Shown piece by piece: positions 41,901 through 50,430 of a stretch of 64,000 nt of DNA. The stretch covers positions 70,889,568 through 70,953,567 of the forward strand of contig NC_134951.1 of the NCBI RefSeq assembly GCF_965638725.1, written 5' to 3'. Made by a program: the position numbers and the translations under genes. Source of the DNA: Aptenodytes patagonicus. Taxonomy: Eukaryota; Chordata; Aves; Sphenisciformes; Spheniscidae. The notes under the pieces are model-generated. The model made no database searches, was not told the DNA's origin, and saw only the letters and a program-made list of their open reading frames with translations. The number at the start of each line of letters is the position of its first letter. Positions within the stretch are counted from its first letter, which is position 1.

Positions 41901-42258
41901 GCGGCTGCTCCCGGCTGCACGGCCGGGGGCCGTCGCACGAAGCCCGGCCCCAGATTTCAAGCCAGTCCCCGCCCAACCCCCCCCGCTCGCCCCGTGAAGA
42001 CGGCCTGGTCCCCTCCGGAGCCCCGACCGAGCGCCGCGGAGGCCGCCCCGGAGGAAGCCGGGCGGAGCCCCGGCGGGCAGGCAGGGCCCTGAGCCCCGGG
42101 GAAAAGCCGCGCCCCCGCCGCCCGTACCGGTAGTAACGGTCATCCTTGTAGGGGGTGAGGTCCTCCTTGATCTCCCGGTAGGTCTCCCGCACCCGCCTGC
42201 AGAAGCGCTTGACCTCGCCGCACAGCGGGCTCCCGAAGGCGGCGAAATCCGCCTCCAT
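8572..42258 (-). CDS. TMEM181: TMEM181 (GPR178), complete long form, 17 coding exons, 518 aa
   Basis: The exons (high to low coordinate) are 42128-42258, 28829-28932, 24055-24110, 22663-22753, 21941-22059, 20703-20822, 18663-18743, 17558-17657, 16656-16786, 15934-16025, 14802-14859, 14017-14119, 13868-13919, 13120-13202, 11271-11360, 9600-9666 and 8572-8650. They sum to 1557 nt, in frame without a stop. Predicted layout: cytosolic N-terminus 1-57; membrane segment 58-79; lumenal domain about 80-218 with six N-glycosylation sequons (N93, N102, N133, N158, N181, N203) and cysteines 119, 165 and 169; seven more membrane segments near 220-240, 255-277, 286-307, 319-341, 362-384, 399-420 and 443-463; acidic tail ending EESDSD. 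The family is GOLD-domain seven-transmembrane. The human protein was reported as a host factor for E. coli cytolethal distending toxin; its normal role is unsettled. Identity rests on motifs such as LAPMRLYTLSKRHF, VNSWFPGMLDDLFQS and DNPAFSMLNDSDDDVIY. Confidence 0.96.
9600..9666 (-). CDS. TMEM181: TMEM181 exon 16 (cytosolic tail)
   Basis: It reads ESQLKDNPAFSMLNDSDDDV and then IY. It ends GG before GTAAGA, so the Gly493 codon is split two plus one with exon 17. The acceptor is TTTCCAG. Confidence 0.95.
10490..10620 (+). mobile_element. Short CR1 3'-end fragment in TMEM181 intron 15
   Basis: It shows the CR1 3' UTR phrases GGTTGGACCACACGATCTTT and CCAGGTCCCTTCCAACCTGG, then GGCTGTTCTACGGTTCTGC, in sense on the + strand and antisense to TMEM181. 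Only about 130 bp remain. Confidence 0.75.
11271..11360 (-). CDS. TMEM181: TMEM181 exon 15 (eighth membrane segment), after an AC acceptor
   Basis: The exon starts CA, completing Ser441, then reads AEFLSFYGLLNFYLYTLAFV and YSPSKNALY. The intron ends in AC, not AG, with U12 branch motif TCCTTGAC at 11370-11377. The donor is GTAAGT. Confidence 0.94.
11529..12128 (+). mobile_element. Solo LTR of an ERVL-like endogenous retrovirus
   Basis: The element is 600 bp, beginning TGTCCTGG and ending CCACGACA, flanked by a perfect 5-bp duplication CAACT (11524-11528 and 12129-12133). It contains a palindromic CRE TGACGTCA at 11778-11785 and TATATAAA at 11793-11800, suited to a U3 promoter reading +, and an internal ATT microsatellite. 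There is no internal viral coding sequence, so this is a recombined solo LTR. It lies antisense inside the U12 intron of TMEM181. The family name is from memory of common avian LTRs and is not checked. Confidence 0.88.
11943..11988 (+). repeat. (ATT)n microsatellite inside the LTR
   Basis: About 15 uninterrupted ATT units. The overlapping frames reading poly-Ile, poly-Leu or poly-Tyr are artefacts of this tract. Confidence 0.98.
13120..13202 (-). CDS. TMEM181: TMEM181 exon 14, ending at a U12-type donor
   Basis: It reads IVILYLRFGAQVLQDNFVAE and then LSTHYQN. The acceptor is TCCACAG. The only junction that keeps homology with exon 15 places the intron start at ATATCCTTC (13119 down to 13111), a minor-spliceosome AT-AC donor. 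No GT donor gives the conserved NSAEF join. Confidence 0.93.
13868..13919 (-). CDS. TMEM181: TMEM181 exon 13 (seventh membrane segment, first part)
   Basis: It completes Asp396 and reads LRLKFLTALTFVVLVS. It ends AG before donor GTAAGG. The acceptor is TTTTCAG. Confidence 0.93.
14017..14119 (-). CDS. TMEM181: TMEM181 exon 12 (sixth membrane segment)
   Basis: It reads GMKIFFLVVATTYILYLLFL and then IVRACSELRNMPYV. The acceptor is CTTATAG and the donor GTAAGG. Confidence 0.95.
14802..14859 (-). CDS. TMEM181: TMEM181 exon 11
   Basis: It reads VNEVHDPTYQYRVDTGNFQ, against human VNELHDPMYQYRVDTGNFQ as recalled. The acceptor is TTTTCTAG and the donor GTAAGT. Confidence 0.95.
15934..16025 (-). CDS. 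TMEM181: TMEM181 exon 10 (fifth membrane segment)
   Basis: It reads GERKCLTFYLPKFFIVGLLW and then LASVTLGIWQ. The exon ends AC before donor GTAAGT, and the Thr codon is completed in exon 11. The acceptor is CCAACAG. Confidence 0.95.
16656..16786 (-). CDS. TMEM181: TMEM181 exon 9 (membrane segments 3-4)
   Basis: It reads PFFPLSFLVNSWFPGMLDD and then LFQSLFLCALLLFWLCVYHG, ending IRVQ. The acceptor is GTTACAG and the donor GTAAGG. Confidence 0.96.
17478..17524. repeat. T-rich tract followed by A-rich tract
   Basis: A T-rich run is followed directly by about ten A, able to fold on itself, about 30 nt into TMEM181 intron 8. On the transcript it reads as A-rich and U-rich blocks. Confidence 0.9.
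17558..17657 (-). CDS. TMEM181: TMEM181 exon 8 (loop and third membrane segment)
   Basis: It reads CLFAHSLRKFSMRDWGIEQK and then WMSILLPLLLLYN. The acceptor is TTTATAG. The donor GTACTT is weak beyond the invariant GT, and a long T/A tract follows in the intron (see findings). Confidence 0.94.
18165..18475 (-). mobile_element. Degraded CR1 LINE in TMEM181 intron 7
   Basis: The phrases AGGTTGTAAGGGACCTCTGG and AGGTCATCTGGCCCATCC, then GGGCATCCTATTCCAATG, follow the CR1 3' layout, antisense on +. It is more diverged than the copy at 3.8 kb, and the outer edge is uncertain. Confidence 0.75.
18663..18743 (-). CDS. TMEM181: TMEM181 exon 7 (second membrane segment)
   Basis: It reads WKTYNPTFSQVEIWFR and then FVFVVLTFMVT. 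The acceptor is CCTGTAG and the donor GTAAGA. Confidence 0.95.
18744..20702 (-). other. TMEM181: TMEM181 intron 6
   Basis: Unique AT-rich intron. I see no repeat family, RNA gene or extra exon. Together with introns 4, 5 and 9-13 it is ordinary intronic sequence. Confidence 0.5.
20703..20822 (-). CDS. TMEM181: TMEM181 exon 6 (lumenal domain)
   Basis: Forty codons read KCSEIIVAHLGYLNYTQYN through NKLTYTIQNITFT. The acceptor is GTTCACAG and the donor GTAAGT. It carries sequons N181 and N203. Confidence 0.96.
21941..22059 (-). CDS. TMEM181: TMEM181 exon 5 (lumenal domain)
   Basis: It reads SLKKNVTMTVKVLGVVKDG and then STPYVNNQVHNRTRLLSCAQ. The acceptor is AATTACAG and the donor GTATGT. Sequons N133 and N158 and Cys165 lie here. 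Confidence 0.95.
22663..22753 (-). CDS. TMEM181: TMEM181 exon 4 (lumenal domain)
   Basis: It reads LKPFNLSSPPLSTYNQQLW and then LTCIVELDQHD. The acceptor is TTTACAG and the donor GTGAGA. Sequon N102 and Cys119 lie here. Confidence 0.95.
24055..24110 (-). CDS. TMEM181: TMEM181 exon 3
   Basis: The acceptor TGTGTAG precedes GTCCT. It reads GPNVIETSVARTDLNNSLK, against human GPKVIQTSAANFSLNNSKK as recalled. The donor is GTAAGA. It contains sequon N93. Confidence 0.93.
24111..28828 (-). other. TMEM181: TMEM181 intron 2
   Basis: It contains the CR1 at 25162-25507. The remainder is unique sequence with no exon-like open frame bounded by credible splice sites. Confidence 0.5.
25162..25507 (-). mobile_element. 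CR1 LINE fragment in TMEM181 intron 2
   Basis: CR1 phrases on the + strand in antisense: AGAGACCTCCAGGGGCCATC, CCTGGGCAACCTGTTCCAG and GTGTCTGTTGCCTCTCACCC. The - strand frame of 128 codons here is a remnant of the element's 3' region. Confidence 0.88.
28829..28932 (-). CDS. TMEM181: TMEM181 exon 2 (first membrane segment)
   Basis: The acceptor CTGTAG precedes G at 28932. The exon encodes LAPMRLYTLSKRHF and then the hydrophobic run VLVFVVFFVCFGLTVFIGIA. The donor is GTAAGG. The exon is common to both first exons. Confidence 0.96.
28933..33869 (-). other. TMEM181: TMEM181 intron between exon 1b and exon 2
   Basis: Unique sequence apart from a short (AT)n at about 31087-31100 and GC-rich tandem units near exon 1b. 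No additional gene seen. Confidence 0.5.
33577..33668. repeat. GC-rich tandem repeat (about 13-bp units) in CpG island
   Basis: Imperfect units of the type GCCGCAGGCAGGT recur about six times, interleaved with CCCCGCCGGCCG. It lies about 200-290 nt downstream of exon 1b in transcript sense. Confidence 0.85.
33870..33877 (-). CDS. TMEM181: TMEM181 alternative exon 1b (8 coding bases, MEP)
   Basis: On the - strand ATGGAGCC is followed directly by donor GTGAGT. Its two leftover bases CC join the G of exon 2 to give Pro, producing MEP-LAPMRLYTLSK, the same start as the shorter human TMEM181 form as I recall it. Splicing to exon 2 gives 477 aa. The exon sits in its own CpG island with an NRF1-like and an ETS-like site just upstream, so it is supported as a true alternative first exon and not a chance ATG. 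Confidence 0.82.
34401..40605. other. Sequence between the two TMEM181 promoters
   Basis: This is intron 1a-2 for the long form and upstream flank for the short form. It is unique sequence with one 19-bp tandem duplication at 38724-38761. No exon recognised. Confidence 0.5.
38724..38761. repeat. Perfect 19-bp tandem duplication
   Basis: The unit CGAGGATGGTGTAGCTTGA occurs twice in direct succession without mismatch, followed by CG as a partial third copy. Confidence 0.97.
40608..41640 (-). mobile_element. Old CR1 LINE relic just downstream of the exon 1a island
   Basis: On + (antisense) it shows GAGCTGGAAGAGACCTCACA, GGTGCTCAGAACTGCACATG and similar CR1 3' and ORF2-end phrases, strongly diverged. 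The part beyond about 41100 is less certain. It ends about 60 bp from the GC-rich island. Confidence 0.65.
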
Positions 42259-42670
42259 GCCGCCCCGCGCCGCCTCAGGCCCCGCGCTCCGCCATGGCGC
42301 CCCGCCAGAGCCCGCCCGGCGCTGCGCGGCCGCGGGGCGGGGGCGGCGCAGGAGCCGCAGGAGCCGCGGCGGCAGGGGCGGCAGCGGCGGCAGGGGCGGG
42401 CCCTCGGCGCACGGCCCGCGCCCGCGGGGGCGGCGGGAGCCGCTTCAGCACCACGGAGAGGGTCGGCCGGTGCGCGCCGCCGCGGCCCGGGGGAGGCCCC
42501 CGCCCCCGCCCCGCGGGCGTTCCGGCGGTTTGGGCAGCAGGAGCCGGCGGGCGGGCCGGGGGCTCTGGCTGCGGCGCCGAAAGCCCCTCAGCCTCCCGCG
42601 ACAGCTGATGCCGGGCAGCCGGGTCTCCCCCGGCCCAGTCTCCCGCCCGGCTCGGCTCTGCCCTCTCCTC
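41710..42670 (-). promoter_or_regulatory. TMEM181: CpG island, upstream TMEM181 promoter over exon 1a
   Basis: About 950 bp of dense CpG with GC-box-like GGGGCGGGG motifs spans exon 1a and its first intron bases. A GC-rich direct repeat around 42360-42400 (GCGGCGGCAGGGGCG type) lies upstream of the ATG. No TATA box is seen. Frames of up to 188 codons across it are GC-rich noise, except for the first 43 codons of the frame starting at 42258, which are real exon. Confidence 0.85.
42128..42258 (-). CDS. TMEM181: TMEM181 exon 1a (long N-terminus)
   Basis: ATG at 42256-42258 sits in a strong context (G at -3, G at +4). The 43 codons read MEADFAAFGSPLCGEVKRF, then a basic, probably helical stretch, then KEDLTPYKDDRYY. 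The exon ends in CG before donor GTACGG. CG joins G of exon 2 to give Arg44 and then LAPM. The segment resembles the longer human TMEM181 N-terminus as I recall it. It lies in the upstream CpG island. Confidence 0.9.
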
Positions 42671-45600
42671 TCCGGCCCGCAGCTCCCCGGGGAAGTAAGC
42701 AAAAACCTCGCATTACCTCTGCTGAAAATATCGCATTTTTTACAATAAGACTGTTTTGTTCTTAAAAACGTACCAGCTCTATTTAAAATTAATGTCTTGA
42801 TTTTTATTGCCCCTTTTACCCAATCTAAATAAGGCCAATTTGCAGCACCAGAGAAGGCCTAACGTGTAAAAGAAATCCTATGCTAAATCCACTTTTCATG
42901 GCCATAACGCTGTAAATGGTCCAACATTAAGAATGAAGCTGTTTAGATTTTCAGGGTGGCTTCTGCTGAGCTCCAGTCAATTTGCAGAGTGCCACGTTAG
43001 CTTCATTTGTATTAAACTTTTCTTCGTAAACAAATTCACATATAAACTCTGTTTTAAATTATTCTATCAATTCAAACCTTAATAATTCCCATGAATTAAT
43101 GGCAATGATTGTATCCATACTAAATATGAAAATACGTTACTATTGATATGTCATTATTGTTTCCAGAGAGCATAAATATAAAAGTCTGCTATACTGCCCC
43201 TCCCATGTAAATATCTTCCCCACCCACGTTCAGGAAGCTGGGCTGGGTTTTTTTCAGCGTTGCCCTTACTCTGTATTTTATCACATGCTAGAACATGCAC
43301 TTTTACTTAAAAGCCCACTCCGATGTCTCACCAATACGTGGCGACAAGAGGTTATTCCTGGTGGTGCAGTGGGAGAGGGACGATACGTCTCCCCCAGCAG
43401 GTGGACGAGAGAGAGAGGAAGGATCACCTTCGACTGAGAATTTCTATTTCCTAACTGAATATTTCTAAGCCTGAGAAGACGTAGCAGCAGGATAAAAGCC
43501 ACATGCACATTTAGGCTGGAGACCAGAAGGTTCCTAACAACCACGGGACTGTTGCTCTGGAGCAGTCCCCACAGAGGAGCAAAGAGCCCAGCCAGTGTTA
43601 GGGTAGAGCTTGACCAGATTCTGAATAGCTGCTTTGAAACCTCGGGACAGGCTCAGCAGGTCCCTCGCACTTCTGTGACTGTCTGTATGCTATAACTTGC
43701 CAGCACCCTGCTCGTTACAGTACGTGTGGCCGATGTAGTCACGTAGGATTTTCCTGGAAGTGTTTATTTCCATGTAAATGTTTCATTTGTGAGTAAGATT
43801 TTGCCATGTTTTCTCTCAAAGCAAGAATTAAAATTCTTTGTTATGTGTGATGAATGTGCTGCTTCCAGCTCTCAGGCTCAGAGGTAGGAATTATCAATGG
43901 GATCTTTAAATATTTACCAAAAGGAGGAAATAAAACATTTAAGGCTTCAGCTGAGTAAAAACACATTCACCGCTGGGAGTTAAGCAATTAGTGTAGCAAA
44001 GCAATAAAAAATAGGCTCAAAGATTAAAAACTGATTACCATTTAATTACTTACAACTGAGTGACCTCTATTGCATCTATTTCTCAAAAAAACCCTAAAAA
44101 CCCAGGGTTTGCTTGAGGGTGCAAAGCAGCACCATTAGAGAGATGCAATCTAGTTTCCTCCCTGCTGTGCTGAGCATTATCCAGACTGGCTTCAAACTGT
44201 GTCTGTCCCCTACACCTCGAGTGCCACGGGAGGAAATCACAGCCCCTGTGGAAGGCTGACAGTCAGGCCTGCAGGTTACTCGCACAGAGAAGGGGTTAGC
44301 ACTGGCCATGTACTAACCCACCAACTTCTGCTACCAAAAAAACCCAGACATTGTTTCAACTAACAATTACCAAACATTACAGGATTAAAACTACTGGGCT
44401 TGTGAATAGTAAAGTTTGGAACTGCGTGAAGACTCAAGCTAATTGTGTATTCCCATTGTGGTCTGTATCAAATACTCAGACTCTAAGAATGTAAGGAAAT
44501 AATTTTGAGTCTCCAAAGATCAACATATCGATAAAACAAGCCGTGCACAGAGTTGTATGCACGCACCTGTTTTCAGCATGTGGCCGCCTCTGCCTGGGAA
44601 GTGACCAGCCACTGCAAGCACGCAGAGCTGCACCGGCCATGCCTTGTGCAGCCGAGAAAACACCCCAGGGCTAAGCACTTCGGTGGTCTGTGAAGCTCAG
44701 CCACCTGAAAGTGACTTTGAGAAAATGATACTGTAGTTACAAGTCTGGCTTGCTGCTTTTTTAAAAAGTTCAGCCCTTGCTACGCAGTAGCAATTCCTAG
44801 GTAATATTTTTAAGGGGAAAAAAATAGCTTCCATCCAAATGTTTTCTTCAAAGAAATGTCAGGTTTTCTTTTTTGATTAAATGAGAAAAATGTTAAAACA
44901 GACTTTTAATATTAAACAGGCACTTCTATTAAAACTGCCAATCTATTTTCTTTTGTCAAAACCTAATGAATGGAACATTTCAATTAGCTGTTTGCTTACC
45001 CCTAGCCCTGCAGATGCTAACAGATCATGCTTCTGCCTTCATCAGCTGTCCTCCTTTCCTGTCCCGTGCCGCCACGGCACAGATTGGGCTGGCACAGAAA
45101 AGCGTTGGGTTCTGCAGGAAGCACGACTTCAGTAAAAGCCAAGGGAGGTCGAGGTTTCATAGCTTTGCAAACAAGATGCAAGCATAACCAACAAATTACT
45201 TGCACTGGGACTCTGAGAAGTATGACTTGCCCTGTTCGTTTCAGGGCACCCTAATGCATCTATCCAAGCACAGCACCTTCTATGTCAACCTTGGTTTGCT
45301 GCTTTTCACAGCACATAATAAAAGAGAGGCAGCACCAAACTGCATCTAAGAACAAACCAATGTAAAGTAATACTGAGAGTCCTGTAAATCTCAGTTAGAA
45401 TTTAAGCATCTGGAACTCAGTTCAACCCCCAAGTGCTTCTGGACTTCATGAGGGAGAGAAAAGCGCCAAGAGTCTAAGATTAAGATATGATCAAACTCAA
45501 CATCTGTTCCATGCCGTCATCGTATCACATCACATAGACAGAGTTTATTTTGAGGGTGGAGCTTAACAGAAGTCCCCCACATAATTTTTCGTCCTGATTC

Positions 45601-47415
45601 TCCCCCTGTGTATAGTTAGTCTTTTACAGCATCAGCCACACATATTAAATTGTGATAGTAGCTAAATACAAAGCTTGGCAATCCACGTAAAAGCACCAGG
45701 ATTATTACTCTGGGTTCTTTCAGAAGCAATAGCAGCTGGTGCTGAGAAGTTAAGGGAATAAATGCTGCCAACCCAAGTCCCTCTTTTTTCAGCAAAGGAA
45801 CAAAACCCACAAACAAGCATAAGTCCAGCTGCTTAGCAAATACTTTCTCCTTCAAAATTGTTTTGAGCTGGAAAAAGGCAGTAGTGGCAGCTGCTGGCTG
45901 AAGAGAACAACTGTCTTTTTCCTTCCGAGTTGAGTTGAGGACTGGTACAACAGATGGCACAGAAAGAAGCACACATCCATACTGACTCTCCTGAGATAAG
46001 AGAGTCTATGCTACTGCTATCCAGCTGCAAATATGCCTCTGAGCCTTGCCGCATACAGGAGCTGTCAGGGAGTATCCCCCAAATTGCATGAGTAGAAACC
46101 ATGCAAAGCCCCACAGAAACCTCAGGACTTCGGTCCACCTTGCCCTCTTCTTCACTGCTGCCTTGATTCTGGAAGAGAATAACCCCTGCCTCGCCTCGGG
46201 CCATCATGGCTTGACTGTCTCCTCCTGTCAGAAAACTACTTTGTCACAGCTAATCAGTTATGTGACGACAACTGTTGCCACATCGCCCTTGCTGCGCGTG
46301 CAGAGGATCACAGCAGTGTGCTGGGGACAAAACGGTTGGGGGAGCTCAGCAGGAGCACGGCGCTCACCGTGAAGCAAGGCTTCTTAATGTATTTGACGAA
46401 GTGGCACGGAGACATCAGCTGGGACAGCCCCTGACAGATCATCCATAACAGATCATCTCTGAGCTGACAGGGGCTTTGGCACCACAGCTGCTCTTGTCAT
46501 CGCCGGGAGGAATAAAGCTCTGGCTGCAGCTGGCAGTCCCAACCCTCACTGCAGCAGCAAGACAGACTCATCTCTCTCTCTCTTTGTGTCTTTGGAGATG
46601 AATCTTTCCTGAAACCGTCCTGCCTTGAAGAGATGTGAAGACAAGCAAATAAAATAAGATTCATAATCTCTTTTGATCAAAAGTTAAGAAGAATCTCTTG
46701 CAAGAGATGACAAAGAGGAAACCCTAATCACACCTGATTCACACTCTTGTCTATCTGTTAGTATGGCTGGGTTGCTCTTTTCTTGACTGTCACGTAGAAA
46801 ACAATGGGAAGACTGAAATGGCCTAACTGGGAGCATAACTAGGTTGTCTGTCGTATACAAATTAACATTTTAATATGGTGTTCCAGTGTGATTACTAGCT
46901 TTCAAATGTCAACTATACTTGGAATAATAATTACCAGTGGCATATATTAGCTTAAATATCCCATTTGTACTAAAAGGAATACTTGTAAGGGAAAGACTCA
47001 ACAATTTGTGATATCTAAGTAACAACTACTGATGACTTAAGAGTAACTGCAAATTTTTAATTCTAATTGCTGCTTATTTTTTTGTATTTTGGTTACCTTA
47101 GTCAATGAAATAGATCACCATCTTTACTTTTCAGTTCTCACACAGCATATTGCTGCAAGTGTACTTTAGAGAAAATTTTAAACACAATGTTCAAACCAAA
47201 TAGCTGTATTTTTCTAAAAAGTTTTAAAACATTTGAGAAAATACATGTAATGTCATATCCTGCCAGCTTTATTATATCTATTTTAAGCAAAACAGCTTTG
47301 TTTTGATTTTAAGATGCCTATTACCCTTCCTTTGAAAGTCAGGTCTCTTGTGAGATATAATCTCATCTCTCAAGAATAATAATCATGCAAATTGTATCAC
47401 CTCAGACTAAAAATG
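42671..47415. other. Intergenic sequence upstream of TMEM181
   Basis: Unique sequence. I recognise no exon, RNA gene or repeat family on either strand. Short open frames show no protein family signature. Confidence 0.45.
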
Positions 47416-48345
47416 TGTGGCGGGTTGACCCTGGATGGGCAGTGAAACTCCCACCCAACCGCTTGCTCACTCCCCCACCCTGCCCTGCAACCAGCTGGAC
47501 AGGGGAGAAAAGAAAAAGAACAGGAGCAAAAAAGCTCATGGGTAGAGATAAAGACAGGGAGATAATTTGCCAGTTACTGTTGGGGGCAAACCAGACTTGA
47601 CTCGTGGAATTTAACTTAATTTATTGTCAATTGAGATAAATATTTGAGTACTGATTTGGATACTGGGAAACAAAACCAAAAAAATCAAACAAACATTTGC
47701 ACACTTAAGGAAACCACCTTTTCTCCACCTTTCCCAGGCTCATCTTCATCCAAGCACCTCTCCTCCCCAATCCCCCATGCCGATTATCACTGCAAATTAC
47801 ACCCAGTTCTCTCAGTGAGGCAACGGGTGGTGGTGGGGGTGCAATCAGGACACAGAGATTTCTCTCTGCTGCTCCCTCCTTCTCATTCATTTCCTACACT
47901 CTGGTGTGGGTCCTCCACAGGCTGCTGTCTCTTTCGGGGTGTACTTGCTCCAGCACGGACTTGTCCATAGGCCACAGTCCCTCCAGGGAGTTGTACATGC
48001 TCCAGGGTGTGTGTGCATGTGTGTGTCCTCTGCAGGCCACACGGTCCTTTGGTGGTGGTAGAGTGCCTGCACCACCATGGAGCACCTCCTCCTCCTCTGA
48101 CCTTGGTGTTCCCCTGCTGTTTCTCACTTTTTTTGTTCCCTCATCCTGTCTCTGCCCTTTCTTAAGCATGTTTCCACAGAACTGCCACCAGCTTTGCTGA
48201 TGGGCTCAGCTGTGTCCTGCACTGGGTCCATTTTGGAGCTGGCTGAAACTGTCTGTGTCTGACATGGGGCAGCCCCGGCCTCTTCCCACAGAGGCCACCC
48301 CTGCAGCCTCCCACTGCCAGCACCTGGGCACCTGCACCCCATACA
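47416..48345 (-). mobile_element. Second solo LTR, avian ERVL-like, about 930 bp
   Basis: On + it begins TGTGGCGGGTTGACCCTGG and ends CACCCCATACA, with TG...CA termini. The layout matches a widespread avian LTR that I recall, whose sense strand is - here (a CTTAAGAAAGG TATA-like box near 48160). The flanks AAATG and GTATG are only a partial 5-bp duplication, so the element is old or an end is misplaced by a base or two. No internal viral genes adjoin it. Confidence 0.75.
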
Positions 48346-49129
48346 GTATGTCATTATTCAGATAGAATACTTCATAATACTTTTCCATTATTTATAATTC
48401 TTGTGTTTCTGAACTGTGTTCTGTACATCTCAAGGGAAGCAATTCAAACTAACATGGAAATAGTGAAAAGTGCCAGACATTCTGGAAAACTTCTCCTCTC
48501 CTTTTAGAAGCAGCTTATTGCCTACATACACAGTCACACATAAATTAATGGTAAGAACCTTTAGGTACTGCTAGATCTAACTAGAAACATGCAGTATCAC
48601 CAGGGTCTTATGCTGTGCTTGGGAATCTCCTTTCTCCAGCCAGTTGTTTCTGGTCTGAACCACAAAGCTCAATACCCAGTTATAAATAGCACATGACATT
48701 TTTTTCAAAGTAGTAGAAAACCATGGATAATATAGGTTTTGCAGCACGTTTGCAGCCCACTAGAGGGAATTAGCTCTTGCTTGCACAAACCAACTCACAA
48801 ACCTGCCTCCTGCTCGGCCATTTAGGACTACAGCTAATTTGCAGGACTCGGGTGTATTTCTAAGCTCCTGGGCCTGGGCACGTGTGTGGCTAAATCATGA
48901 GCCCACAAGAGACAGGGATGTCTCATCCTCAGGGCCCTCACTTCTCCTCCCCTTGTAGGAAAGAAAGAAACCTGGGTGCGCAGACAGTGAAGGAGCCGGA
49001 GTGTCCTCCAGCCAGGTCATCATCTGGCTGATGGGGGCACCAAGACCTTCACAAATATTAACCTTTGCCTCTGGAGCCAATTCGCCTTTGGTCATTGCGT
49101 GTCTCACACATTTACCTCTATTATCTTCC

Positions 49130-50430
49130 ACCCAAATGCATTTAACTAAAGCAGTCTTGATTGGAACACTTCACAGGATGGAGAATCCACGACGTCTTTG
49201 AGTTTGTTCCAGTGTTAATCGTTTTCATCACTAAATGTGTCTTGCTTCTTTTTGTACTTGGCTTCAGCCCCCAGTCATTAGAGCTCGTGCCTTTCCCTGC
49301 TAAATTAAAGTGCCTTTTGATACCAGTATTTTAGTTAAGTTTTTTAAGATAGTGAGAATTATTTAATTATGCTCTTCTCTGAAAGAAGCTAAACAGACAA
49401 ATCTCTTGCTGTGAGGCATTTTCTTCAGTTTTTGAACTTCATAGTTTTTCAACACTCTCCCTTCTTCCAAGATAGTTTAAAAACCTGGACAGCAGAAACA
49501 GACCCAGTATTTTATCAGGTGAAATCAATTCCCTCCTTCCACTGCCATACTTACCAATGTGAGGATTGTACTAGCTCTTTTTGCAAGAAGATCTCTTGGG
49601 ATTGCTAACATATCACATTGAGATGCTTGTCTGCTCTGACCTGTGCCTCCAAATCAGAGCTGCAGCTTTCGGAGCTAAATTACGGATTTTGAAGATTTGT
49701 CCACAATCCTTGCTCCTAAATGCGTAACTTCACATTTGTCTATATTAAAATGCATTTTGTCTGTAATTTTTCACTGCCCTGCCCTTAGTGCTATTTGCCA
49801 TTCTGGCAGTTTTGTGACACGTCCAGATTTGGTCAACCGCAATCCTGTATTTGCTTTCGAGTCCTGTTTACTGTCAGATCTAGTACTTGTCTCTGCAAAA
49901 TCCTCTCAGAAACACTCCACTCAGTGATGATTCCACGTTGCAGGCTACTTTGTGAGATCTCTCGGTTCATTCCTAATCTATTTAAAGCACACCTCATTCG
50001 CACTAGTTATTGCTAATTTCTTTATTGGAACCCCAGGCAGTATTTCATCAAATGCCCTGTGAATGAAATTTTATCTACAAATTGAGGTAATAACCTCAAA
50101 TAATGGTGTCAAAGGACACAGCGGGATAAGATCTCTTTTTTCTCCATAATAACATATCACCTAAAAATTACTTTCTCATGGTTTACATCCTTATATTCCA
50201 GTTTTTAACTGACTCCTATATCATCCTTTTTATTATTTTGCCTGCTGCTGGGGTCAGCATGGCTGGCCTGCTACCTACTTCCTTTTTTCAAATATTGTTA
50301 GCTAAGCATTTTCTCAGGCTCCCAAAATTTCTCAGACTATACAAAATTAATTAAAATGCACACCAGTTGGCTGGAATTCTTTTCAGCCTGCTCTGTGCCA
50401 CTCTTGACAACAAACTAGCCAAGTCTCAAC
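49130..50430 (-). mobile_element. Ancient CR1 LINE, reverse-transcriptase C-terminal part
   Basis: In antisense on + the relic follows the CR1 ORF2 order: GTTCCAGTGTTAATCG; TCACATTTGTCTATATTAAA; ACTCCACTCAGTGATGATTC; CTTTTTTCAAATATTGTTAG. It resembles the old CR1 lineages shared with crocodiles and turtles, so the insertion probably predates modern birds. The edges are approximate. Confidence 0.7.

Noticed and set aside
41634-42748. Long frames in the upstream CpG island, including one of 188 codons
   Set aside because: After codon 43 the frame runs through a splice donor into GC-rich intron; the rest are shadows in other frames.
47385-48388. Several frames of 60-108 codons
   Set aside because: They lie within the second LTR, which has no coding capacity expected; residues are Pro/Ser-rich noise.
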